A stretch of DNA of 64,000 bases from Paracyclopina nana. Taxonomy: Eukaryota; Arthropoda; Copepoda; Cyclopoida; Cyclopettidae. Positions 12,401 through 23,800 of this stretch are shown piece by piece. The stretch covers positions 558,001-622,000 of the forward strand of contig JAGUCH010000003.1 of assembly GCA_019096065.1 (NCBI GenBank). The letters run 5' to 3'. The notes below the pieces were generated by a model that ran no database searches, was not told the DNA's origin, and saw nothing but the letters and a program-made list of their open reading frames with translations. The position numbers and the translations under genes were made by a program. Positions within the stretch are counted from its first letter, which is position 1, and every line of letters starts with the position of its first letter.

Positions 12401-14613
12401 AACTACGCCCAGTTGTATCCCATCGTCATTCTCGCCAAAGCTGAGACCAAACAAACCATCAAGGATTGCAGAGCAGGACTGCCCAAGTACGATTGTTATT
12501 TTAACGTAGTATATGTTAAAATCAATGCTATTTTTATCTTTTCAGAAAATCTCACATGTCCTCACGAAAGCTGTTTGAGCAGTGCCAAAAATTGGACAAG
12601 AATTGGGCCCACATTTTCACAGATCAAATCCGGCTGGACGATGCCACTTCCGAGGCCGTCTGGTACTCCAGGCTCACCGAGGTCGTTGAAAAGCAGCAAA
12701 CCTCCCCACTATGGATGTCCGAGGCCAAGGTAAAACTCAACGTCTCATAACTTTAATAATTACACTTGAATCAACTTCAACATGCTGCTGCAGCCTATGG
12801 AGTTTTGCTCTGACATGTTCTTGCTGCCATTGGGAGTTCCTCCCATCGACTCTATAGACCTTGGAACGAACTCCTACTTGAGGAATCCCAAGCCTGATCC
12901 TCCTCCCAGGAGCTTCATTCCAAACATTGTTCCCAAGAGCTCCGACCTCTCGTACTACGAAATGCTCCTTAACAAACTTGAGTTCAATAACAATTCTTTC
13001 GTTGCCAACGTCTTGTCCGACAAAGAGTGTCTCATTGATCCCCAAGCACCTGTGCCTCCGTCTCGACAAAAGCTAGAGCCCATTTTCGAGTCTCACGAGT
13101 CTGAAGAGTTCATCTAGCTACATTATATATATTTTCCACTGTTAATTTTGTTTCGTCTCTTCTTTTCATGTTCATTATGTTTTGTTTTTTCGTTTTTAAC
13201 CAGCCTGACGAGTCCATGGCCGATGACTTTTTGTTCCCCATGACCTCACGTATGTCCTACACCTCGAGTCCTGACAGCGATGGCGAATTCTGCGAGCCTG
13301 AAACTCCGAGCATCAGCAGGCAGCCGTCCATGATCATGCATGATCCGTCCGCCAAGATGGAGAGGTACAACTCGGATCCCAACCTCGTTGGCGGCAACCT
13401 GGGTGGTCCAAGAAGCTTGAACTCGAGTGGAATCATCCCGGACTACCACATGCCCCCGCCCAACAGTGCCATCAATCTGACACTCAGTACAAAGGTTGTG
13501 AAGAAAGAACGTGGCGCAACAAGCAACGGCAACAGGCTGAGCAGGCATGACAGCCAGTATACAGCTCAATTTGCTCCAATGACCAATGGCAACCATGGCC
13601 CTCATGAAGAGGACACAGTTGACAATTTACCACTGCCACCCACTCCCACGGTTCCTCTGGAGCACCAGGTCTACAGATACGAGTCTGTGGCTCCGCCGGA
13701 TCATCGGACCGCAGCCAGAACCTCATCAGCGAGCTTGTCAAGCAGTTCTTCAACGACCAGGAGATCTCAACCAGTGAGCCAAATCAACGGCGACTCCAAC
13801 CACGGCTCGCCGAAGAATATTGGCTCTCCTGACGATAATCCCACGCCTCCGTCCATAGACAGATTCAGCAAGCCTTCAAGGCTGCCCAGGGATGGCTATC
13901 ACACCTACAATGCAAATAGGAGGCCTTCAGCCACTGACAGCATCGACAGAAGGGCCCAAACGAGGGACCAGAAAATGGTGAGTTCCATAAGCAGCCAAGA
14001 TTTTTGATATCACGTAAAATTCTGATTTCAGAGCCTCTATGATGGGTATGCCAATGGCTCCGCCATACCCAATAATGGACTGTACACCACGACCAGGTAC
14101 CACAGGTCCAAGTCCCAGGATGCCAAGAGCCTCAGCTACATCCAGGAGCCGCACTATGGAAGCAAGCCAGTGCCTCCCCCCAAGCCAAAGCAGTACCCCA
14201 CGACAGCAGCCTATGGGCACTCCAAGTCTTACTTCGCCTCCACCAGCTTCAATGAGGGCAACTACATGAACTCGACGGCTGCTCCGGCCAAAAATGACGA
14301 CGATTCCGGACAAGGCAGCTCTCTGGACAGGGAATACAATGGGATCTACAACAACGAGCCCAGATATGCCAATCCTCCTGGCAATCATTACAACAATTAC
14401 TACTCGATGGACCATGGCACCATGAACGGCAATCGGAGCATGCACCACACGAATCCGGACGCAGGACTTGACTTGGCCAATAATAGAGAGTATCGAGGAT
14501 CAGCTTTTGAGGTGTACAAGAAGCCCCATCTCAATAAGAGTGATCCTTCTGCAGTGGCTAGGAATTTGCCTAGCCATCATCATCAGTTTCCAAATTCTAA
14601 CTCTGTTTGGTAG
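3422..14613 (+). CDS. pyd: Polychaetoid / ZO-1 junction scaffold (MAGUK)
   Basis: Membrane-associated guanylate-kinase scaffold of cell-cell junctions. It links adhesion and junction receptors to actin through PDZ, SH3 and GUK domains. Core exons: 9547-9719, 10175-10680, 10761-10910, 10996-11062, 11116-11418, 11478-11784, optional 11841-11987, 12107-12486, 12546-12729, 13204-13977, 14032-14613. All phases join. PDZ1 spans the first two exons ([17 protein letters not shown] is a near-diagnostic ZO-1/Pyd stretch). PDZ2 is at about 10350-10610 and PDZ3 at 11116-11360 ([10 protein letters not shown]). SH3 is at 11478-11784 and an inactive GUK at 12107-12729. The tail starts with [13 protein letters not shown], as in insect Pyd. 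The 5' chain 3422-3515, 4408-4620, 5142-5283 joins in phase; its upstream start is unseen, though an in-frame ATG lies at 3493. Exon 11478-11784 ends at a GC donor (AAG|GCAAGT). An AATAAA near 14638 follows the stop. Confidence 0.93.
4408..4620 (+). CDS. pyd: pyd 5' chain exon (71 codons), one of three
   Basis: Part of the distal 5' chain of pyd (3422-3515, 4408-4620, 5142-5283). The frame runs from [16 protein letters not shown] to [10 protein letters not shown]. The donor is GTAAGT at 4621. The codon split at 3515 (two bases) is completed by one base at 4408, and the split at 4620 by one base at 5142. The chain ends in phase 0 at 5283, which matches the PDZ1 exon at 9547. No domain is recognised; the content is leucine-rich and probably helical. 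The phase agreement across three exons is the main evidence. Confidence 0.6.
4718..4853 (-). repeat. Dispersed repeat (SINE-like), copy 1, inverted body
   Basis: The reverse complement of about 4718-4800 matches the repeat found in + orientation at about 45927-46050 and 46805-46940. Shared words include CAGGCAACGCGC, CCATGCACGC and a GAGCTCGATC-like end. A GGGGCAACCTGTA word closes all three, but here it keeps + orientation while the body is reversed. It lies in a pyd intron. Confidence 0.5.
5784..5972 (+). CDS. pyd: pyd alternative first coding exon, basic Ser/Lys-rich
   Basis: An ATG at 5784 opens 63 codons ending in [10 protein letters not shown], followed by donor GTAACT. The end phase is 0, so it can join directly to the PDZ1 exon at 9547. 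The peptide is strongly basic with poly-Ser/Lys and Gln stretches, resembling a nuclear or membrane-targeting tail. The last 46 bases are duplicated 1,200 bp downstream (7127-7172), donor included. An alternative acceptor near 5806 would give phase 2 and is less easy to fit. Expression as a first exon is inferred. Confidence 0.5.
6342..7034. mobile_element. 693-bp insertion with 6-bp target duplication
   Basis: ATATTA at 6336-6341 is repeated at 7035-7040, directly flanking this insert. The uninterrupted duplicate shows the empty site with a single ATATTA at 7536-7541. The insert contains a tRNA-like stretch on the minus strand (about 6519-6590) and a 53-bp-arm hairpin at its right end. It has no terminal inverted repeats of its own and no poly(A) end, so its class is uncertain. 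It may be a composite of SINE-like and MITE sequence. Confidence 0.75.
6519..6592 (-). other. tRNA-like sequence (SINE head or tRNA pseudogene)
   Basis: The minus strand shows an A-box-like TGGCTCAGTGGT with a perfect GCTC/GAGC D stem and a B box GGTTCGATTCT at tRNA spacing. The acceptor stem does not pair and the T stem is weak. It is therefore not a functional tRNA gene. A pol III promoter of a SINE, or a tRNA relic, is the best reading. Confidence 0.6.
6906..7036. repeat. Near-perfect hairpin, 53-bp arms, 25-bp loop
   Basis: Arm 6906-6958 and arm 6984-7036 are reverse complements except at two dinucleotides, both TC opposite TC. The element can be drawn as a TA-flanked inverted-repeat MITE with termini GGATTATACACC. 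It forms the right end of the 693-bp insertion. Confidence 0.8.
7826..8029 (+). CDS. pyd: pyd alternative first coding exon (68 codons)
   Basis: An ATG at 7826 (context AAACAATGG) opens 68 codons, beginning [14 protein letters not shown] and ending AKRMPLLK, followed by donor GTAGTA. The end is phase 0, compatible with the PDZ1 exon at 9547. The peptide is basic and Ser/Asn-rich with no recognised domain. The exon lies just after the duplicated block. Its use as a first exon is inferred from the start context, donor and phase. Confidence 0.55.
8418..8459 (+). CDS. pyd: pyd alternative first coding exon (14 codons)
   Basis: A short [17 protein letters not shown] starts at 8418 (context CAACATGA) and ends at a strong donor GTAAGT in phase 0, which suits the PDZ1 exon. 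It is too short to judge by composition. The strong donor and the phase match are the evidence. Confidence 0.4.
8680..9335. repeat. Dispersed repeat shared with the right end of the window
   Basis: Segments such as CAGTATCATAA...CCATCTACC...ACAATTTTG and CTTGGGAGT...GCTCAAAAT near 8750-8830 recur in the same order near 63730-63810. GCATCAGGA near 9310 recurs near 63887. The stretch lies in the last pyd intron before PDZ1 and has no supported exon. Confidence 0.5.
12794..13117 (+). CDS. pyd: pyd alternative terminal exon, ends EEFI
   Basis: The acceptor CTGCTGCAG at 12785-12793 opens a 108-codon stretch (107 residues and a stop) in the same phase as exon 13204-13977. Donor 12729 can therefore splice to either. 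Used here, translation ends at 13117 after ...SHESEEFI, giving a Pyd form without the long disordered tail. The peptide is Pro-rich with several Asp/Glu clusters. A hydrophobic-ended acidic C-terminus could act as a PDZ ligand, which is inference. I see no AATAAA just after it. Confidence 0.6.
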   Translation, partial: PMEFCSDMFLLPLGVPPIDSIDLGTNSYLRNPKPDPPPRSFIPNIVPKSSDLSYYEMLLNKLEFNNNSFVANVLSDKECLIDPQAPVPPSRQKLEPIFESHESEEFI

Positions 14614-14822
14614 CAGAATTAAAGCCAAATGGTATAATAATAAAGCAGACAATTATTATAAGCGAAAAAAGCCATTCTTTTCTTGATTCGGGGAATAATT
14701 TCATTCCCTATGATGCGATGACTCATATGACTTAGCGCGTGTTCCGCTTGCCTGAATGTTTCGTTGATGCCTTATTTCATGCCAAAAAGTCACGCTCACA
14801 AGCACACGACTTCGAGAGAACA

Positions 14823-17800
14823 ATGCAGCTGAATCAGGCCTTGCTCCTCATAGGCCTTTTTCAAGCTTCTCATGGCTTCGTCATCGAAGCTGGCCTCGTT
14901 GCAGAGGCCACTGAGATCATTGGTGTCGTGAGGTTGGGCGTCAGCCTCGTCGAGTACACGTACAAGGGTGAGCAAAACCTTTCACTTCTTTCTTCCACCT
15001 TGAGAATGAATTTGCCATATTAGTGTTTGCTGGCATATTTCGAGACTCTGGAGCTGCAGATCAAGTTGTGGACTTTGCCCAAGATCGGGATGTTGAGCAG
15101 AGACTCCTGGCCGAGTACAGGGTGATCAGTGATGCTCTTGACAGGCTTGGCCATGGCTATGAAGCAGTTGGCGAATCCAGACAATGATGACCCAGTGACC
15201 TCAAGCAAGAAGCCAAGTCTAATCAACGAGAGAACAGTAGCAGCTACTGTCCTCACTACCAGTCGAAATAGATCAACTATATAGCAAGAATCACGCCTGC
15301 AGCAGGCGAGATTCTCCGTGAGAAATGACCATGAACTATAAATGTCATTAATTTCGAGCACATCAATCAAATACAAAATTAAGATGTCAAAGGTTTGAAT
15401 GTGGTGGAACAACTGATTCTTTATTTACTTTTTTGCGCGCGAACGCTACAATATATATCTATATCACTCAACCTCGCCAGAATCCCCCCCTGTTTGCTCA
15501 GGGACTGACAAACAAAGGTATGCGAGAGGTTGTCCATTAGGTGTGGATTGTTCTTCAAGTGATTCATCGGGTTGGACTGCCACATTTACATTGTGGCTTC
15601 GAGTAATGTCGATTATCCAAGTGACGTTTTGCATCAGTCCAATTGCAACTCCGTGGAATGGAGCGCACGCATAGAAGTCTTCTAAGAGGCGCAGAAAAGG
15701 CACGTCCAAGTGATGCTTGTGGTAGTGACCGTAAAAGAAACAACGTTTGCATCTTTGCATTAATAGCGGGCACACGGCCAAGACATGATCGTCTGAAAGG
15801 CATCTTGGGTACACGCATTTTACAGGAATGCTGTGGCACATCATTTTTGGAAGGGGAGTGCGCTTCTTCATTTTTACTTTTTTGAAGTCATGTTCAATTT
15901 GCACTTCTGGGACTTGGTCGTCTGCTGCCGCAGCAGACGCTTCTGTCGTTGAGCAACAATGTTGCGTAGATCCACAGCGCAGACACCGATGGGGAGATGC
16001 TGGACCAGCATTGAACAGCTGGCTGACTGCTCGCTCCAAAGTGAGTTGGTCCACGGACTCGGCATTTGCAATATTTAGCAAGTCGGATTTTAGTGAAGGC
16101 GTGCAGAGGTTGAGGTCCACGGGGCGGTACATGGGCGGAGTATTTTGCAGTTGTAGAATCTTCTTGGCATCATTGACTGAATCGATCTGTTCACCGACGC
16201 TCATAAATGCTGGCCCTGGCCGCGGAGACTTGACGTCCATGAATTCGGTAATGCCGAACGGTTGCACATTGACTCGTGTTTTGTTTGGCAGTTGCGAGAT
16301 TTGTTTGGTGTCGTACACTTGATCGAGCAAATACAACGCCATCGAGGCTGAGTTGGTCACGTTAGAGCAAGATAAGTTGTCCATGATGGCAGTCGTTTCT
16401 CTGGCTAGAAAGATCAACGGGACGGATGCTTCATAGTAGAGATATCTCAGAGCTTCTTTTTCCCATTTTTCGCACTTCTTGGCGTAGTCTAGCATGGCTA
16501 CGTTGATCAGGACTTTTCCATTTAGCTCGACTGACATCTGGTCTTGCAGGAGAGCTACCAATTGCTTCACCGATTTTTTGTCGTTCTTGCGTTCTGGCCT
16601 AACAGGCTCGTAGACGACAGGCAGTTGTAGTTGTTGAGCCACAAAGTTTTTGCCTGTCTTGATGTCGGTGTAATTTAGTTCCGGTTGAGGATAAGCGAAG
16701 GCAGCTCTATTTGAGGCTTCGCAAGCAGCTGCCAGTTCAATGCCAATTGCTGAAAGACATCTTCTTTCTCGGGCTATATTGAACTGGTATTTTCGCACTG
16801 AAGGATCTTGCAGCAGTTTCACCATTAGCGGCGGTATGTTGACGCCCAGCACTTTTTCTCCCAGACCGCCATAGTTGCTTTGGATGCTGAGCATGACGCC
16901 GTTTCTCGCCAGTAAGTTGAGCACGGTGAACGCTTCGGGCGGCGGTGATGATTCTTTGAACGCCGCGCTTCTGTACGCTGCCAAAGACCACCCTGCGGCG
17001 TGAATGGAGATGTATCTCGCTGCTCGAATGGACTTGTAAAAGCCTTCTTTCTTCAACGTGGAGTTCACTAAAGGCCAGTCCTTTTCACACCGATAAATTA
17101 TCATCTCTCTCACTCCATCACTCGTGAGGTCCCACGGTTGGGCAGTGGCTCTGCCATCTTGCCGAGCTTGAGCTAATGGCAAGTAGTCTATCTGGCGAGT
17201 TTCAACACTCCCGTGCGGCACGGGGGGTCCTTCAATGGGAGTGGGCGGTAGTTTCATGGAGCACACTGGATACTCACAGTCTTTGTCGGCCGGCCTGTTT
17301 TCGAGGACGGCCATGGCTAATGGGCAGTCAGTCTCGAAGGTTGCTGTAGCCGGATCCACTGTGGGTGGTGCTAGCAACGGTACAGGCACGGGCGGATCGG
17401 ACTCAGCGAGCAAGGCCACCTCCGCCAGAGTCGGATATACCCCGTATATTGATTCAGCTGCGTCAAACAGCCAGCCTTTTAGGTGGGCCATTTCGTGGGT
17501 TGGAAATAAAGCCAGCAAGTTGCGGAGATCCATCTCCGTCACGTCCTGCGCTGCAAACTCGTGGGCACTACGATCACTGTCTCTGCTCACTAAGTATCGG
17601 TGACGATGCACTGCGACCGTGTTGAAGATTGACGAGTACACGCTCAGCGCTTGACAAGCTTTATTTTGCTGAGTTTGAGACGGCGGCGGGGGTTGGAAGG
17701 GGACGGCCGTGGCCACCAAGCCATGAGCGTATCGACTGTAAATTTCGGGATGGCATTGCAGCATTGTGCGAAGCGTGGGAGCTCCCTCGGCTATCGCTCC

Positions 17801-20800
17801 CAGTCTCAGAGCGTCGCGCTGCAGCCCAGACAGCCTTGCGTTCAGCTTCATGGCTGGCGTACGCAAATCACAGGCTGAATCTTCGCAGAAGTCTGCCTTG
17901 AGTCCCAAAATAGCATGTTTGGGCTCCACGTACACTAAAGCTAATGCCACATAATCCAGGGTGCGCAGGTCTTCAACGTACCAGGCGCGCACGAAGCCGT
18001 AGTTGGTGGCGAACTTGGCGGCGATTACGGCCAATTTCTCTTCCTGAATGGATGCCGGGGGCTCTTCTTGCAAATGCGTCTGCAGATCGAGCTCATCTAC
18101 TTCGTCCGTGAGCCAGTCTTCTTCCGTGTACTTGAAATTGGTGACAGCTCGTCGCCGATGTTCGACCGCTCGCGCGTGGAGCTGCCTCGAAGGACGAGGA
18201 GGGCGGTGTCGGCGCGAATATTCGCCAGGCACTTTATCTTGAGCGGTTACCGTGGGGGCGAAAGAAACTCTAGGGGGAGAATCAATTTTATCAGTTAAGT
18301 TCGGCGACACGACTAATTTGCGTCTCTTTTTTGCTGTGCGCCGAGGTGAACTGTCACTATTTTTATACCTCTTTTTCGAGTGGCCGCCACTCGAAGTAGA
18401 AGTTGGTTTGTCCATGACTTTTCGAGAAGACAGTCCTCTCGAAAAATCTGCCCGTCGAAAAAGGGATCGCCACAGCTTCGATTTCCAAAGCTTTGGTTCA
18501 CGTGGTGTCTCCGATGAAGGCGTGTTGACGACTGCCGCTGAGTAGCTGAGCGGCGTCGCTGTGACTTCGTTATCTTTGAGCGACCAATCACAGGCGTCTT
18601 TGCGGGGGGTATTCATGATTTTGGACCAATCACGTGCCGAGAAAGTAAAAACAAAAGTGGAGGGCCAATCAAAACGGGCGCAGCTGACGCTATCTCTTAT
18701 CAGCTCGATTCTGATTGGTTGGTGCAGGGCGGGAAAATTTGAACGTTGGTAAAGGTGATTGACCTCCCTGACAAGGTCAACGACCGCCGTGAAGTTTAGA
18801 TTGGGATGCGACACAGGTGCGTGAATAACGCTACCCGATTTTCTTCCATTTCCCTCTTTCTCCTCTGGTTGCGGGTTTCTGTTTGGAACGGGACTCCTTG
18901 TGGGATCACGGTCGACCTGGCCTTTTTCTTTTTTGGAGTCTTGGGGACTGGTTGTAACTCGTGGTCCCTCCTCACCTTTTTCTCCTCGGCCATCTCGTGT
19001 CTTTTTGTAGCTGCTTCTATGTGTTCGGGGGTCCTTACAATGTCTTTCGTGAGTGGATGTTCGATCTCTGGCGCTGGAGGTTGCAACCGATTTTGAGCAA
19101 AGTCGTCCTCGAATATGTCTAGCGGTACTAAATTCGCTACGGGCCGGACCAGCGTGAATTTTGGCCTTTTTTGTGGGACCACTTGTACTTCCACTCGTCT
19201 GGTGATTCCATCTATCCCCCTTATGAGCCTTATTACTTTGCCATACCTCCAGTCGCATCGGCGATCTTTTGCGTCTACAACTAGCACCATTTGCCCTTCG
19301 GCCAGTTCCTCTTTGAAATTCGACCACTTTGGCAGCTTGTGGAGCTTGAACAAAAACTGTGGCAGCCACTGTGCCCAAAGCTTCTGTAGGAAGGTCTCTA
19401 TAAGTCCAAATCTGACAGCTGCACGATCTAAGTTTTCCGGGGCGGCCACCGGCAGCAGCTCTCCTGGTGGGCCGGTGACTAAAAAATGGGATGGAGTTAT
19501 TAACTCTCCTTGCAGCTCCCCCACTGGCCGACTATTTACTAGAGCCGTGGCTCTTGCCGTGAGGGTGTAAAACTCGTCAAGTGTGAAGGTGTAATGCCGG
19601 TAAAGTTTGTAATAATGCGTTTTCCACAGGCGGACCGCCGTTTCCGCTAATCCATTGAAATGGGGGCCGTAGGGGGGGGAAAAAGTCCAGTCTTTGACAC
19701 CCACATCTAGCGACCACTTGCGGATGTAGTTCCAGTCTAAATGCTCCAGTTGTTTTGTCAAATCAGCATGCCTTTCATCTTGCCAGATTGCTTCCATGGT
19801 ACTTGGCAAACCTGGACCGTTATCTGAGCGTATAGATCGAGGTACTCCTCTCAACGCTACTGTTCTTTGAAGTGCGCTCGTCACGTGATGGGTCTTCATT
19901 GACTCGGTAACTTCGGCGTGGATAGCATGTGTGTCTTTACAGGCAACAATGAGTACGTGGCGTTTTTGGTTGGACTTTCCCAGTCTGACTGGGAATGGCC
20001 CGGCGAAATCAATGGATACATTTCGAAACGGGAGTACATCTTTGTACGCGATGCTCCCTTGCGGCAAGGGAGCCATTTGAGGGATGAGTGGCGCTCGCAT
20101 TTTCTTTTGACAGGTTATGCACTCTTTTACTACCTGTTTTGCCAAGTGGTCACACCCCACCGGCCAATATCTGAATCTCGCCCTGTTAAGGAGAGTTTTA
20201 TAGCCTGTTTCATGATCAGCCTCTATGTGCAATGATACGAGGATTGACTTAGTCAAGTCAGTGGGCGGCAGTACCAACCGTTCTCGGGCTAGTCCCCACA
20301 TGGGGATTTCTGACAATCTGCCTAGAGATCTTATTTCCCCCCACTTGCCTATAGCCAGTCTTAGCCCTGAGAGGCGTGATTTGGGCGGGAATTTACCTTC
20401 CTTGAGTAGCTGATCCAAATCTTGTTGGAAGAAGGCGAGTTGATCTCGGAGCACTAATCTGGCTTCTGCGGTCGCTACCATGGGTGCGTCCAGTCGGGCG
20501 CTCTCGTTTTCCAGCTCCCACTGATCCCAGTCATTCTTGGTGGGGATTTTCTTTCTCTTTTTGACAAACTCCCTTAGCTTTGACGCAAAAAGGATCATCC
20601 AGCCCAGCGTCCTTGCCATCTTCCGATAGTTTTGTGCGTAATCAGTCGGGTTTAGAGGTAATTTAGTTATTTTTTCTCTTTCCCATCGTTCTGTTCTTTT
20701 TCTTGCTTCTTCTGACAATGCGGTGATGGAGGAGCCTGCTTCTTCCCCCCCCGCTGCGGAGGTGGCCAAGTTCATAACGAAGTCTGACACTGCCGCAGCC

Positions 20801-23800
20801 AATGCCTCTGGTGGGGCTTCGGGTATCGTCAAAGGCGGGAAATTTTGAATGGGCCCGGCTAGCCATTTTGGTCCTTTTAGCCACAATTCATTATCCATGA
20901 GATCTTTTGCCGCCAGCCCTCTGGTGGGAAGGTCTGCCGAGTTCTCCTTGGATTTGACGTGCCTCCAATGGTAGCCTTTTGTCATCCGATTTATTTGGCT
21001 TGACCTGTTTCCCACGAAAGTTCTCCATGAACGGCCCGACTTGGCTAGCCAATTTAACACACAGGACGAGTCAGTAAAAAAGAACATGTCGTTTATGTCC
21101 CATCCCATTCTGGACAGCCTTCTTGATAACCTGGCGCCCAACGTCGCTCCCATGATCTCTAAATCCGGCACTGAGCGTCTTTCTGCCAATGGGCACAATC
21201 TCTTTTTAGACATTAATAACTGCGTGGTCACCTGATTGTCGTTAGTTTCGGATCTGAGGTACACCGTGGCTGCGTAAGCCATATTGGATGCGTCAGTGAA
21301 AATAGCTAGTGAAACGTGAACCGCGTTGGTGGGCTTCACACAACGAGGAAATGATACTTTCTCTAGTTGTTCCAGCGCTGCCAAAGAGGCTTTCCATATT
21401 CGTATGACCTGATTTAGGTCAGCGTGCTGCAGCGACGTCAAGTCAGTGTCCCACTCAATCTTGAGCACGGTTCTGAGGGCGCACACTTGTTGCATGGCTA
21501 GGCGTGGTGCTAGAGTGACGGGGTCCAGCAGTCCTAGGGGGTCATATATTTTTGCCGCTGCTGATGCGAAAGACCTCAGAGTGACCTTTTCGTCTATGTA
21601 TTGTCCAATGTTTGGCACTGAGTACTTGAATACGTCTTGAGTCAAGTCCAGAACCATGCCTAAAGTCTTTTCCTCTCCAGCCGCTGGAGTGGACTTCTTG
21701 AGTGCAGGGTCTAGATGGTCGATGGCAATAGATCTATTACTGACCCACTTCATCAATGGCAAACATGCCTCCGTCATAATGAAGTTGCACTGATCTACAA
21801 CATTTTTAGCTTCTTCCTCAGTATCGGCTCCGGTCAACAGGTCGTCCATGTAGGAGTCTCTGATGATGGCTTGTGCTCCCAAAGGGTGGGACTTGAGGAA
21901 CTTTTTCGCATGTTCTCTCACGCCATACAACGCCATGCATGGAGAGGAGGCAGTTCCAAACATGAGCGACACCGACTCATAATATTTTCCTCTCCAACAC
22001 AGCCTGAAGTATTTTCTGTCTTCAGGCTTAAGATGAAATTGAAGATACATCTTCTTTACATCTGCTCCGACTACTATCTTTTTCATTCGCAGTCGCAGTA
22101 AGACGTCCATCAAGTCATTTAGTAAGTTTGGTCCCGGTAGCATGGTGTCGTTTAGACATTTTCCTCCTGCAAATCGTCTCGCACAATCAAAGACCATTCT
22201 GACTGGCGTTGAAGGTTTGTCGGGTCGGGAAACAGTCAACCCAGGCAGGTAAAAACCTTCATTTAGATTGTCTACATTAGGGTCCAGTTCTCGAATAAAT
22301 CCATTTTGCAGCAGCATGTCCATTTCTTTGCAAGATGCAGCGTAGGTGTCCGGTAATTTGGCCTGCAGTTTTCTTTCAAACTTTTCTGCTATGCGCACAG
22401 CTTCTTGGAAGTTGCACCTTATATCTGGTTCTCCCGGCTTCCACATCACTGGGATCTGTATCCTTTTGTCTGGCATTTGTTTGATGCCTTCCTCAATGAT
22501 TTTCAGGGCGTATTCTTCCAGTGGGGTGATGGGCTTCGAGTCTTCGTGCTCTTCTTCTATTCCTATCCCCAGAATATCCGTTTCCCACATTTTTTCTAGC
22601 AATTTCATTGGATCCTTTTCGACTGCCATGGTGATCTGATATCCTTCTTCTCTAAATTCGTGGTCACTGTCTTGTTCTTCTTGTCCGATGTGGCCCCCCC
22701 CTGTTTGCGCATCCTCGGCGGCCGAGGTTGCCAAGCAAGTGACGTCAGGGTTTTGACCATATAGAACCACGTGACCTAATTTAGTTTTTATCACATATGG
22801 TCTGCCTTGTTGGAATTTGTCTAGATCGGCCATGAAGTCATAATTTTGGATACCCAACAAAAGTTGGACTCCCTGTTTTGTGATTTTTGGGAACTTGATT
22901 TGTTTGAGTTCAGGGAACTGATTTTGTAGATTTTCTATCGGTGGGATTTTTAGGCCATTTACAATGGTGGGGATTGTGATGGCGGTAACAGTTTCTTTAT
23001 GTTGCGAGACAGTTGAGGCTAGGGTGAAGGTGACTTTGTTCGCCACTACTTTGTTTTTTGAATTCAGCGATTGTATGTTTTGTATCGTAGGCGGGCCGAC
23101 CAAGTTTAAATCTCGTGCAACCGATTCTAGGATGTAATTTGCGTCGCTAGCGGTGTCGAGGATGACATTGACAATTTGATGTCGGTCATTGACTGGGTTA
23201 ACAATTAAAGCGGGAGCAACAAAATACGATGTTTCGGAGGATTTATTAGTGCATAAGTTGACAGAGTTGGTAGGTTGTTCGTTATTTTCAACAGGTTTTT
23301 GTGCTGCTACAAGTTTTTTGATAAATTCCATGAGTTCTTTGGTGGTGACGTCATCGGAGGCGGCATTGGCGGGTTGGGGTGGAATTTCGGTTGCTTTGGT
23401 TTCTGGGCAAATAAGAACGTTATGCTTAGGTGATTTACAAATGCGACAAGTCCATTTTTGGTTGCATTTTGGGACCTTGTGTTTACCTAGCAAACATCGA
23501 TAGCACACGAGCATTTCTTGTAATTTTTGTCTTTTTAACGCGTACGACATATCTTTGAATTTGAGACATTTCAGTAGGGTGTGGTCGGTTTGACAGATTG
23601 GGCATTTCGTGAACTTTTTTAATTGATCGTCGGCTGCCGCAGCCGACGTGGCCAGCACAGTGTTGGTAATGGTGTCGCTGTCATATTCCGAGTCTGATTG
23701 CGATTGCGCAGTAATTAGCGTAGTTTTCGTCTTTACAGCGAGGCCATCGCCGTCATACAGCTGAGATAATTGTGCTTCGCACCACTGATCGAAAATTTGA

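Noticed and set aside
13927..14448. 173-codon minus ORF
   Set aside because: Antisense to the pyd C-terminal exons.
15464..19378. ORF2 as an envelope gene
   Set aside because: No signal peptide, fusion peptide or membrane anchor; instead basic clusters and zinc knuckles.
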